Assembly (NCBI GenBank): GCA_030849805.1
Contig: JASANZ010002246.1
Location: 1-64,000 of the forward strand
Length of the DNA: 64,000 bases
Source: Sergeia podlipaevii
Lineage: Eukaryota > Euglenozoa > Kinetoplastea > Trypanosomatida > Trypanosomatidae
Reading direction: 5' to 3'
Shown: positions 1-10,700 of the stretch, piece by piece
Layout of the letters: each line of letters starts with the position of its first letter
Position numbering within the stretch: position 1 is the first letter of the stretch
Translations under genes and position numbers: made by a program
Notes under the pieces: generated by a model
The model's input: the letters and a program-made list of their open reading frames with translations, nothing else
What the model was told of the DNA's origin: nothing
Database searches by the model: none

Positions 1-417
1 GTAAAGCACTTTACTAGCTAGTAAACTGAAAGACACACCGGAGAATAAGTAGAAAAAAAAAAGAGAGAGAGAGAGAGAGGAGAACAATAATGATGATAAC
101 AGCAACACAAGCATGAAATGACAGGCGGAACAAAAGCCAAACTAGTTACATCCATCTATAGAAAGGTCTCCTGGTTATCAGCAAAAGACAAATTTATACA
201 AAGCAAAACAGCAGCGGCTCTGTCATTTTATTATTTCCCAGCTGCGTGCAACTACATATAAAAAGAAACGCCACTTGCTTCAACTACGTCTAAAAATCTA
301 AGCATACACTGCTGCTGCATCTATGCACACGTTTCTAGTAAACATGTAACGATGATGATGATAGTTATAATGAAAGGGAGAACAAGAGAGGGGAAAGGAG
401 GAGGAGGGCTGGAGGCG
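1..417. other. Non-coding 3' flank of the leftmost gene
   Basis: This is the spacer downstream of the minus-strand gene that ends at 418, so it should hold its 3' UTR and polyadenylation region. It contains a short A run followed by a GA microsatellite (about 53-79) and otherwise A-rich unique sequence. On the minus strand the GA run is a pyrimidine tract that could serve trans-splicing of the next gene to the left, outside the window. I see no convincing ORF or RNA gene. Confidence 0.7.
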
Positions 418-3400
418 CTATGAGAAAATATCCAGCAGCAGCGCGAGAAGTAGGAGAGAGGCACGCACCGCCAGCACAGCGAGAAGTGCTCTGTGCGTGG
501 CTCCGCCATCCAAGTCACTTGACTTCACCATCTCCCATGCCTGTTTCTCCGGTATCCATCGCCACACCTCCTCCTTGGCTCCCATGGAGAACAGCTCGAC
601 AGGGCTCCGGTCATCCACCAGGGCAAGCTCAACCACTGTCATGGCCAGACACACAGCGAAGCACCACAGTCTGGGCGAGAAAAGAAGAGACATGTAGCGT
701 CCATAGGTACGTCCAAAAATCTTCTCCGAGACCCACTTCTGAAACTCATCAAAGATAAGTGTGAGAAAATTGTCCGCACCGACGGTGTTTTGACGTGCGA
801 GCCACTCAGCCTCACGCTGCTCCGCTCTGTGGTCGCCATCGCTGCGATCGTAAAAACAATAGTTCCCACCACCACCACCACCACTGTTACTACCAGCAAC
901 GGAAGCAGCAGGCTCTCCACGGTGCAAGCGCGTAGAGTAGCTGACTCCTCCCGCAGGACCAGATTCTTCACGAAAATATGGACTTCGCGTCAGCATGAAT
1001 GAAGGCGTTAAGCTTCCTCTCTTATAAAGGCCTCCTTGATATTGGCTGTTGCTATCTCCGCCACCTCGCCCCGGAGTCCCTACAAAGCTGCTGCCGCCCT
1101 CACCGAGGATAAAGGTTTGATTCGGCGACTGCGCAACAGGCATCGCTCCTGCTCCTCCTCCTCTTCCTCCCTTCCGAAGGCCAACATAAGTACTGGAGCC
1201 ATCCAAAAACGAAGACTGAGCGGCGTGGCGACCATTGCTAAACACAGAAGAGACACTCGCGTTGCCGTTGTGTTGACGGTAATTGTTTCCAGAGATGCTA
1301 GCCCCGAGCGGGTAGTCCACCTCGTACTTGGCAGCGCTACCGCTGAAAAATGACCTGCCGCGGGGGGGCGCTGTCTTTCGCGCTTGCCCTGCTGGCCGAT
1401 TTGAAAGTGGAGAGCGATAGAGGCTATGGGGGTCCTCGGACTCGTCGTACACTGCTGCAAGACCGTCGTCCTCATCGGTATTTTCGTCGTACGCACTGAT
1501 GTTCCCTCCGTCGCTGCCGTACTGATGGGTGTACCCTTTGTAATGCCCTGCGTGGTCTCCGTCATACCGCCAGAAGAAAGATGGGGCGTTGAGGCGCAGA
1601 GAAACTTCTGGGTGGAGACTGTAACCTGCCGAGCCCTCAAGCGCGGGGTTACTACAAAGAACCTGCGATGTCTGAGCACCAAGTGGCAGGGAAGCACCGT
1701 CTGCGACACCTTCCGCTTGCGCGTACCTGCCAGACTCGTGGCGGAATTGGCGACGACGCAGGTCCATCATCGCCGCCGCGCTGCCAACACTTCGACCCAC
1801 GCCGCCGCCACCGCCACTACCGGCAGTCTCAGTAGTGCCCGCCACGCCTTCTCTGCTTTCCCGCTCTCGCTCCAGATACAGAAGCCACTGAAGCCGCTTC
1901 TGCTGCTTCCAGTGCCCTTCCGCCACCCCCCACGCAGCCGGGGCGAGACCTGTGATGAGCAGGACTAAGAAGAGAGTCAAGAAAAATGGGGCACTGAAGG
2001 TACCAGTTACGTACGCCACAACACCCACGTTTCCTTGGTGTTGATTCGCGTGCACAACCACCAACTCTTGTTCATCGTTGCCATGTAGTGCCATCGAGGA
2101 TAGCACACTCGACACATTCGACGCCACGAGTACCAAGGCATCAAAACTGTTAGAGGAAGAAGAATAGGAGAGGGGAAGCGTGGCGGCAATGAGAACAATG
2201 AGCGCCGCTCCACACGCCACAGCGCTCGCAAATACATTGACGCGACGCATGTAGCGCAGTACCGAGACGATGTACTGCCGGTACTGCTTGGCGTCCTCCA
2301 TGGTGCCCCAGCGCTGGCGTGTTTTGCGCCGGTATGCCTCATGCCAGTTCTGTTGCTCCGTCGTCGGAGCGCCCCAGATGCCACCGCGATGCCCAAAGCG
2401 TCGTTGCCACCGGCGCACCCGTTCGGTCTCTCTCGCCTCTACCCACAACCGGAGCTCCTCCGCTTCTCGCTGCCTCGCTAGCATCTCTGCGTGCTCCGTG
2501 TGACTGAGAAATACGCCATTGTTCTCACCGTAGTAAACGTGCGAGCGCACGGGCGGGATGCCGCCGTTGCACACGACTGCCGTCGTGGTCACCGTATGAA
2601 TGGCCTCCTCCTCTTCCTCATGCGCTCGTGCGTCCTCAGAGTTGTTAGGAGGGCGTTGCCGCTGGTGTTGTTGGTTACCATCATCATCATCATCATCATT
2701 ATCGTCGTCCTCCTCATCCTTCTCCCCGTCTTCGAAGATGGAGACTGGGCGGGGCGGGAGTGGCGGGTAGGCGTGGGAGGACTGACCCCCACTGCCACTG
2801 ATGCTATTCGTCATCGTCGTCGTCTCTCCACTATTGGCAAGGGGGGACCCGTCCTTCTTCGCCCCTACTGCTTCTAGGCTGGGAGGAGAGGAGGAAGAGG
2901 AAGCGAGTAGGGTCAGGGGTGGAGGCCGGGACTCCGTGCGGTGGCTGTCGCCAGTGCCCCCGTCAGCGCCGCCGATGGTGCCTACCTCTTCGTATTGATG
3001 CAGTGAAGACGCTGCTGGTGGTGTAGCAGAGGTGTCCTTGGTTTTCTTCGTCTTCTTCATCAGTTTGTCTTTGGTTTCACTTCCCTTAGTCCTCGTAGGT
3101 GCAGGCGGAGCAGTAGCAGCGGGGAGAGGAGGACGCGGGGGAAGGGGTGGTGCGCGCTGAGCTAGAGTAGTCCGCTTGAGTGAGAAGGGGTCTTCGTGGC
3201 CGGCGTAGAGAAGGTTTACCGCTGTTGTGCCTGCGCCTGCGCTCTGCATGACAGGCCCTGAGCCGCCACCGTTCTTGCTTTTCTTCTTTATTTTATTGTG
3301 CGATATAGCATTGGCAGCGCCACCGGACATCCCTGCAGCCCCGCTTTCATCCTCATCGTCGTCTTTCTCCTCATCCTCATCATCGTCGTCGTCCTGGTTG

Positions 3401-3831
3401 CAGTCCTCAAAGCGTTTAGCGAACTTGCCTCGCTCAAAGCCGTCTACCTCCCTCCCCCCTACCAGAGCCCCTTCAAGTCCTGTGAAGACAGGGCTGTCGC
3501 AGAACACTAGTGCTCCGCGTTTTCTGAAAAAATTGTTCACCCCACGCTGCCTGCGCGTCTCCTCTGAAGCCTCCCCTTCTTCCTTGCGATCGCCTATAAG
3601 CGCATGCAGCGCTCGTGTGGCGACCCCGCGAGGTGAAAATGTACTTGTGCTGCTGCTGCTGCTGCCGTCATCAAGCGGTGAGCTGGAGGTGGACGAGGTG
3701 TCGCTTCCGCGGTGGCGCAGTGCTGTCGAGCCACGTGCGGGACCGTTGGTGTCTTTTTCACTGTCCGTATCCTCAAAGATGTATTGTGAGGGATCCATCG
3801 CGGAGTTTGTCCTCTCCTTCTTTCTACTCAT
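418..3831 (-). CDS. Four-pass membrane protein with long acidic disordered N-terminus (unknown function)
   Basis: 1137 residues, family not recognised. The first half is disordered, with an acidic D/E run near residues 145-160, another near 375-390, and two copies of the motif PPLPPRP near residues 225 and 357. Two hydrophobic segments lie near 530-553 and 605-630, the first just after an Arg/Trp/Gln-rich amphipathic stretch. A second Ser/Gly-rich linker follows, then two more hydrophobic segments near 1045-1068 and 1117-1137; the last runs to the C-terminus. The layout suggests an integral membrane protein with large soluble domains. The ATG at 3831 is used, but ATG at 3798 (MDPSQY) is an equally possible start. 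A likely splice acceptor (4031-4032) lies about 200 nt upstream, after a 30-nt pyrimidine tract. A short uORF of 25 codons would begin at 4029 if that acceptor is used. Confidence 0.85.
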   Translation of the reverse strand: MSRKKERTNSAMDPSQYIFEDTDSEKDTNGPARGSTALRHRGSDTSSTSSSPLDDGSSSSSTSTFSPRGVATRALHALIGDRKEEGEASEETRRQRGVNNFFRKRGALVFCDSPVFTGLEGALVGGREVDGFERGKFAKRFEDCNQDDDDDEDEEKDDDEDESGAAGMSGGAANAISHNKIKKKSKNGGGSGPVMQSAGAGTTAVNLLYAGHEDPFSLKRTTLAQRAPPLPPRPPLPAATAPPAPTRTKGSETKDKLMKKTKKTKDTSATPPAASSLHQYEEVGTIGGADGGTGDSHRTESRPPPLTLLASSSSSPPSLEAVGAKKDGSPLANSGETTTMTNSISGSGGQSSHAYPPLPPRPVSIFEDGEKDEEDDDNDDDDDDGNQQHQRQRPPNNSEDARAHEEEEEAIHTVTTTAVVCNGGIPPVRSHVYYGENNGVFLSHTEHAEMLARQREAEELRLWVEARETERVRRWQRRFGHRGGIWGAPTTEQQNWHEAYRRKTRQRWGTMEDAKQYRQYIVSVLRYMRRVNVFASAVACGAALIVLIAATLPLSYSSSSNSFDALVLVASNVSSVLSSMALHGNDEQELVVVHANQHQGNVGVVAYVTGTFSAPFFLTLFLVLLITGLAPAAWGVAEGHWKQQKRLQWLLYLERERESREGVAGTTETAGSGGGGGVGRSVGSAAAMMDLRRRQFRHESGRYAQAEGVADGASLPLGAQTSQVLCSNPALEGSAGYSLHPEVSLRLNAPSFFWRYDGDHAGHYKGYTHQYGSDGGNISAYDENTDEDDGLAAVYDESEDPHSLYRSPLSNRPAGQARKTAPPRGRSFFSGSAAKYEVDYPLGASISGNNYRQHNGNASVSSVFSNGRHAAQSSFLDGSSTYVGLRKGGRGGGAGAMPVAQSPNQTFILGEGGSSFVGTPGRGGGDSNSQYQGGLYKRGSLTPSFMLTRSPYFREESGPAGGVSYSTRLHRGEPAASVAGSNSGGGGGGNYCFYDRSDGDHRAEQREAEWLARQNTVGADNFLTLIFDEFQKWVSEKIFGRTYGRYMSLLFSPRLWCFAVCLAMTVVELALVDDRSPVELFSMGAKEEVWRWIPEKQAWEMVKSSDLDGGATHRALLAVLAVRASLLLLALLLDIFS

Positions 3832-4474
3832 CTATCTAACTCTACTTCTATTTCTATTTCTATTTCTATATATATATATATATATTTATAATTGAAGCAA
3901 CAATCTATGCACTGTATATACAGTCCAAAAATAAAATAAAATCGTATTTCGCTATATCAACGTATGAAAGCCGCTTGTATATATGTACGTATGTGTGTGC
4001 AGCTGCTTCTCTAAGTTGCAGAGTTCCATTCTTTATATCAAAGGCACACGGGAATAAAAAGGAAGAAAGTGTGAGAGAGAGAGAGAGAGAGAAAAAAAAA
4101 GGCATATAAATCATTATATGTATAATGCAACAACAACGGCTCTATATGCACACAATATCTTTGCCATTTGAAAAAAGAAAAAGATAAGAAAAAAAAAAAG
4201 AGGACAGAAGACATCAACAAAATAGAAGCACCGCCACGGAGAGAGGGCTACGTCGGTATTTAAATGCCTTGATGGGTTTCAACTCTAAAATAAAATCAAG
4301 AAAAGAAAAGAAAAGAGAAAAAAAAAAGCCGTGTAGATCGGTGAGGGGTAGTGTGCGCGCATGCATGTCGGCAGCCACAACAGCAGAGAGAGAGAGAGGG
4401 TAAATCTACTGCACATACACACACATCAAAAAAAACAAAAAACACACAAAAAAAACAATGAATAAAATGTGATT
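3832..4474. other. Intergenic spacer with TTTCTA/TA repeats and a long purine tract
   Basis: This separates the 3' end of the 2518-residue gene from the start of the membrane-protein gene. It holds TTTCTA hexanucleotide repeats running into a TA run (about 3843-3886), and a GA tract (4072-4101) followed by A9. On the coding strand the latter is a classic pyrimidine tract, so trans-splicing of the 418-3831 gene probably occurs just downstream of it. No ORF of coding quality is present. Confidence 0.7.
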
Positions 4475-4771
4475 TTTCCACCTCGTTTTCTCCTCTTAGT
4501 CCAGTTCCGGCGGTGCAAGAGGCTTCCGCTGCTGCCGTGCCCTATCCAGCATCTCCACCGTCACTGGCTCTCCTACAAACTCTCGCAGGTAAGGACCTTC
4601 GAAGCCACGCTGCTGTACTGAAGCGCTTTGCTGCGCGTGTTGCTCTGCCTGCAGTCTCAACACCGCCTCTGTGAGCTCTCTGAGACTTATTGTATCAGTG
4701 CCTCTTGCTGACGGTGCCACAGCCACTTTATCATTGCCTTCATCCACCTCTTGACCACTCGCAAGGGGACC
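4475..4771 (-). pseudogene. Duplicated 3' end of the neighbouring large gene (probable assembly overlap)
   Basis: About 297 bp here repeat the sequence at 4773-5070 with roughly five substitutions and one single-base indel. The repeated part encodes the last 91 or so residues of the 4795-12351 protein, in frame and ending in its own stop (TAA at 4496-4498). The copy runs straight into the single N at 4772. It differs from the intact copy by Val for Met where the alignable tail begins (GTG at 4747) and by Leu for Arg at the penultimate residue. There is no ATG start, so it is not an independent gene. The simplest reading is two overlapping contig ends or two alleles placed head to tail; a true partial tandem duplication is the alternative. 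Confidence 0.8.
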
Positions 4772-4772
4772 N
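4772..4772. other. Unresolved base (N) at duplication junction
   Basis: This is the only ambiguous base I noticed in the window. It lies exactly where the first copy of a 297-bp duplication ends and the second begins, which marks it as a scaffold join rather than a random low-quality call. Confidence 0.9.
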
Positions 4773-4794
4773 TTTCCACCTCTTTTTCTCCTCC

Positions 4795-7700
4795 TTAGTC
4801 CCGCTCCGGCGGTGCAAGAGGCTTCCGCTGCTGCCGTGCCCTATCCAGCATCTCCACCGTCACTGGCTCTCCTACGAACTCTCGCAGGTAAGGACCTTCG
4901 AAGCCACGCTGCTGTACTGAAGCGCTTTGCTGCGCGTGTTGCTCTGCCTGCAGTCTCAACACCGCCTCTGTGAGCTCTCTGAGACTTATTGTATCAGTGC
5001 CTCTTGCTGACGGTGCCACAGCCACTTTATCATTGCCTTCATCCATCTCTTGACCACTCGCAAGGGGACCATATGCACGTGCCAGCGTTGCATGGCAACC
5101 CTCGGAGGAGGTCGCCGTGGTCACACTCGAGTGAACGTGAGCGGGGGCTTCCTCAATGCGGTGAGGCAGCGCTCCTGCAGTAGCGGACATGCGCTGAGCC
5201 GCTTGAGAAGTGGTTCCGCTGGTAAAAGGAGCTCTACTGATGGGGTTCATAGTGTGCATCCCGCGTGTAGCGACAAGTGCCTCGCCTCTTGTAAGTTCCC
5301 CCTCGTTATTCACCGCTGGGGAAGGAGGAGAGAAGAGGGTCTGCTCCAACGGCGGTGGTGGCAATGGGGGGTGTGATGAGCGAGGCGGGGCGGGATAGTT
5401 GTCGTACATGGGTACCTCGTCTTCTTTTGCACTGCCTGCTGTTGTGTAGCGTGTCGTCGCAGAGCCGCCGGCGCCCAATCCGGCACGATCCTCCTCAGGA
5501 GAAGAACCAAGAAACGCTGTGAGCCGAGGCTGCGAGCTCAGCACAGGACGGTGGTGTTGGTGACGGGCATGGCCAGCAAAGACGTCGCTGCCACTGCTTG
5601 CTCTCGTAGTTGCGGTTTCTGTCTCGGTTTCCATAGGCTCACTACTCTCACTAGAGTACATCCACGCACTGTTGTCTCGCCGCCCTTCGTTCCCGCGCTG
5701 GGGTCCAGCGCGCCTTCTTGACTGCCCTCGTGCCTTCCCTGTGCGAAGATCCACCGCGAGGAACCCTTCGCGACCGCGCAAGAAGCGATGTGCACCGGCC
5801 GGCCCGAAGCTGCTTGGGTTAGTCGAGGAGAGCCACGAGGAGCTGCCGAGAGGACTATCTCCGCTACCGCTGCTGCTACCGAGGCCACGAGAGGATGGGG
5901 GGAGAAAGCGCCCATCACCTGCTTCCCCTCCCCTAGCAGAAGCTGCTGCCGCTTGTGCCTGCGCAGCGGCTGCGTGAAGTCCACCCACAATGCGGTCTCG
6001 CTGCGAGTCCAACTTCTCCTTGTCGCCGTGTTCCTTCAGCCATTCAAAGATAAACCGTGTGACGGGGTCGCGGATGTGCGATGTCGCCGCTGCTGCCGCA
6101 GGATGACTCTGAGCAACAGCAGTGGCAGCGTCGGAAACGTTTTGCCGGACAGGCGATGGCGCTTTCTGCGAGAGACGCTGCGCCGCTGTCTGGGAAGCGC
6201 CATCTCCCTCCATCTCTTGACCTTGTGCTGACACTGCCGCGGTGCTGGCATGATTGAGTAGGATTGGCGCCGCAGATTGGGCTCTCAACGCTGTTGCCGA
6301 CTCTCGCAGTGCAGCTTCACGTCTAGCACTCTGGTCTGACCACTGGCTCATGACACGCAAGGTGCTTCTCTCGTGTTCTTCTTGACTGGATAGGAGAGTT
6401 CGCTGCATCAGCTCCTGCTGGAGCGCGCTTTCTACTGCCATGCGGGCTTGGAATACTTTTGCTTGAAAGGCTGCGATGCTTTCTATTGACTGCTGCTGCT
6501 GCTGTTGGCCAATATGTCCATCTAGCGTTGATGCACTTTGCGGTGTCATGACGAGCAGGCCCGTTCCCACAGAAACTGGGGAAGGAGGTGGAGGGAGAAG
6601 AGGCACTGTAGTGCCGTTTAAAGGTACTGCTCCTCCTCCTGATGCTATCGTTTGTGGGGGTGGTACTGGAACCTTGATTACCTCCTCAACAATAACATCG
6701 CGCAGGTCTTCCTCCTCCCCTTCAGTAACAGCCGCACTACCCCCACTACAAAATCCCTCATCCTTCGTCTTGCTACCTTTCTTCTTCATGCCCACTCGCT
6801 GCTCCTCTTCCATCAGCGGAAGACAAGAAATGCGCGAGACCGCGTGAGGAGGCTGTGGAGCCCCCGCCATGCGCTCAAGAAGGGACGTTTGCAGGCTTTG
6901 CAGTAGCGGTGCAACATCCACCACGACGCGAAGCTCACCCCCCGTGGAGCTCGCTGTAGAGAGCTGCACGTGCGTACCAGCTGTGGCGGCGGCAGTGGAG
7001 TTGCCCCCCTCCTCTGCGGCTTCCGTCTGCTGTGGCGCCTTCGAGGCCAGCACCACCGCCGTCGTCGTGGGCATCGTCTGTTTGCTATTGGAATCGACTT
7101 CACCCTCCTTTTTCTCTACTTCTCTCTGCTCAATAGCAGCAGCATTGGTTGCATCTGAGAGCCAAGACGGCTCTGCGTTGCGGCGGGAAATACGTACAAC
7201 GGACTTCTCCTGCCTTTCTTCTTCTCGTTGTTGCTGCTGAGAGGGAGTCAAGGATAACAACACACGTGCAAGCGCGTCCAGCATAGATTCCTTTTTGCTT
7301 CCCAATGCTCCCTCCTTGCCGGCAGGCGAAGCGGCAGTGGCGCTGCCCTCACCCTTGCCTGCAGTCCAGTCTCGTGCATCCGTCAGCTGCTTCAATAGCT
7401 CTGATTCTAAGTACTGTAGCAGCCGTGCCTCCTCGTCTTCTTGCCGCTGCAGCTCCTTCCTTTTTGAGGTCCTTTCATCCTCAACAGCAGCAGCAGCATC
7501 AGCAGCAGTAGAAGCACTTGTATCTCCAGATATTGAGAAAACTGAAGTCGCTGCGGGATCCTCCACCAGCTGCTGGAGCATCAAAGAAAGCAGCTCCCTC
7601 TCAAGAGTACTGCACACGCCGCCCATCAATGCGGCCTCAGAAGCCTCGCCAAGTATGGAATGGATAGTCTCTGAGGTGATCTTATCAGCGAGCTCTTGTG

Positions 7701-10700
7701 TGAGGCGCGCGCGGTGGCCTCGTGACACAGGAAGTAGCTTGGAGCAACCTTCTGCTGCTGCTGCTGCTGCTGCTTGAGCACGTTGCGGTGGCAGAGAGAG
7801 AGCTCCGCCAGTGACAAGAGGCGTGCTCAATGGCATCTGCGGCAGGATTGGCCGCTGAGCATCATCACCCATGCGAGCAGAAGAAGACGACCAATACCGG
7901 CTCGCACCTCTAGAATCGCCATCATAATGAAACATCAAGTCACGTATCTTTGCCAGACGTTGGCGCGCGGCCCGCAGTGCGGCTGCCTCTGCCGCCATCG
8001 CGGGTGACACCACCACTCCGTCGTTCCCAGCGTTGCCTGTGAGCCCCACGCTGCCCTCTTCTGTCCGTTGCTCATATGCTTCCTTATCACTCATGGCCGC
8101 CACCGCCTCGGATCTCCCTCGCAGTCCAGCAGAGGCAGAAACAACAAAAAAGGGCTCCTCCAGCCGCGCACGTGCCTCTCGCGCAGCCAACTGAGCATGC
8201 TGCTCTTCCTCTTGAGCCAGCACCCGCTGCAGACGAAGTACGTCTGCGTGTGCCTCCGTATAGGCAGACCATAACTGCGCGTACGCACCCCCAATGCGAG
8301 CGCTGCCACCAGCTGAACCACCACCGCTGCTCTCTGCATCACCTGCATCGGAAGAGAAAAAGAAGAAGTCGCACTCGGGCATCTCACCAGGCGACAGAGC
8401 AACGCCTTCTTCCTCAGTCGGTGCTTGCTGCTGCCGGCGGCCGTCTTGTGTCGCTGTAGTGAGATGGGCACTTGCATTCCTGTGAGGAGTGCGTACCTCA
8501 CGACGATGGTGGTAGTAGGCCTCCGCGATGCGTTGCCGAGCAGCGTCCTCGTCTTTCGCAGGCATCGTGACCAGCAAGAGTGGTCTCTCCACTACTGGTT
8601 TACCCGCGCTTGTAGAGTTTGCGTAGCGCTGCTGCTGCCGCTGCTGCGAGTATTCAGCAGCAGCAGAAGCTTCCTGCTCGCCCTCGCTCTCAGACCACTC
8701 ATGATACCACCGCTGTTGTCTCGGTGCTTGATGCTGATACTCAGAAAGCTTGCACACCTGCTGTGAGTCAAACTGCTTGAGAAAGCGATCCCCTCTATCC
8801 TCCGTTCCTTGTGCACCGTCCGCTGTCTGTGCCACGTCTGATACAGCCCCCTTGATCACACGTAGCCGCCGCTCCCCTGCTCCACCTCGCTGCTGCTGAA
8901 TGTAGAGTCGTTGTCTCTGTGTCAGCTGGGTAGTGGAGGAGGAGAAGGTAACGGGCTTCTGCCGCGTACCGTCTACGTTCTTCTCCTTCTGAGTTTCTTT
9001 CTTCATGGCTCTCGCACCCGTCGTCTGTGCTCGACGCCGCTGTGGTGCGTACATAGAAACAAAATCAAATTTCTCACGTTGTATCACAGGAGGAGGGCAG
9101 CTGTGCGAAGGTTTAGATTCCCCTCGTGTCGGCACCTCTCTGTGCGCTCCCTTGGTCTGCTGCCTCTCACCCACCTCAGCAGCAATAGAGAGGTTAAAAG
9201 GAAATACCTCTTCATTGCGTCCGCCGCTGGAAGAAGCACTCACATTGCCATAGCTGACTTCTCTCACTTTCTGTTCTTCTTCTGTTTCTTCTTGCGTCCT
9301 TTCAGCTTCCTCACTTGTAACACGCCGGGTTAGCTCCGGCGGTGCCACTTCGGGTTCTGGAGGCAGTGACACATGCACTGGACCTTTAAAAGCCTTCGTA
9401 ATACGCGGCTTGGCGCCTATCATCGAGGCAGAGGGCACTTCGGCGTGCGTGGTAGAGCCGTCGTCAGCATCAGTGTCACCTACACCGTCCTTGCCTACCA
9501 CCACCGCTGTGTCCTTCTTGACCTGGCCACGAGTTTCATCAGATGGGAGCTGCTGCTCTGATGTCTTGCGTAGAGACGTTCTCTTGTCCCGACCTTCAAC
9601 AGTACTATTTGTAGTAGTCCCCTCAACTGGGGGGGATGCTAGCTGCTGCTGCTGTGGTGGTGGTGGTAGTGGTGCTGCAGCTCGCCGGATCGCGAGCAAT
9701 CGATTCTTCTTCTTCACAAGCATCTTGCTATCCTGCCCCTCTGCATATCTGCCCTTGCTCAGGTCTGGCGCCTTTAGCGAAGATGAGGATGCTGCTGCTG
9801 CTATTCCGCCCTGACTTTTGTCGCCCACGTATGACTTGAAGCTCTCCACAGCGCCTTGGAGCATCTGACGTGTGCGTTTCTCCTGCTCCTGCTGCACCTT
9901 CGCACTAGACGTGTTGTGCACTGCCTCATGCGCAGCTGTGAGTTGGTAGAGCAGCGAGGCATTCTCCTTGGCCTGCAGTCGGGCTTCACGCTGCACGAGC
10001 GCGAGCGCCTCCTTGTGCTCCTTAAGCAGCGTCGCTTGCTGCTTTTCTAATATCTCCTTGAAGGCGCGGCGCTCCGCCCTGCGCAGTTGTCGCTCGGTAT
10101 CAAGTTGGCCACCGTACTCATCCTGCACTCTGTACAGCTCCTTCTCATACAACTGAGCCTCTCGCTCCGCAATTCCCTGCGCCGCCGAGGAGGATGGCGC
10201 CGTTGTGATGGTGACCAACGGCGGGAGAAGAGCCCCGACGTGGGCCGCTGCACGCTGGAGCTGCTTGCCAATCACATAGGGCTCCTCTGAAAGCAGCGCC
10301 GAGTGCTGGGGTGGGTATTGGGTCTTTGCTTCCGTAAAGAGCGTCGCCGCCGCCGCCGCAGCTCCAGTCGCTGAAGGAGGGGAGGAAGGTTTCCCGGCGA
10401 ACACTATCGTTGGGTCACCGCGTGGTGCGCTCAAGCGCTGTCGGCTTGCCGCCTGCTGCTCCTGCGCTAGCCTGCGCAAGTGTTCTTGCTGGACGGAGGT
10501 CAAGTGCTCTAAGAGGCGGCGCTGACGTGCCAGTTCTGTGCGCAGCTCCTGCGAAATATCCAGTTGCATTGAAGTAGACACGGCACATTCGTCACGATTG
10601 CCGCTGCCGCCGCTAGCTGGAGATGCCGATGAGTGCGGTTGTGGCCTACCACATGGGGCTATCATTCCAGAACGCTGCTGCATCATGTGCGAGGGCAAAG

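Noticed and set aside
3227..3895. Plus-strand 222-residue ORF opposite the membrane-protein gene
   Set aside because: Ser-rich mirror of the acidic tract on the other strand, ending in translation of a TA repeat.
4496..4747. Separate small gene of 83 residues
   Set aside because: It starts at GTG rather than ATG and is a near-identical copy of the tail of the adjacent gene that runs into the N, so it is a duplicated fragment.
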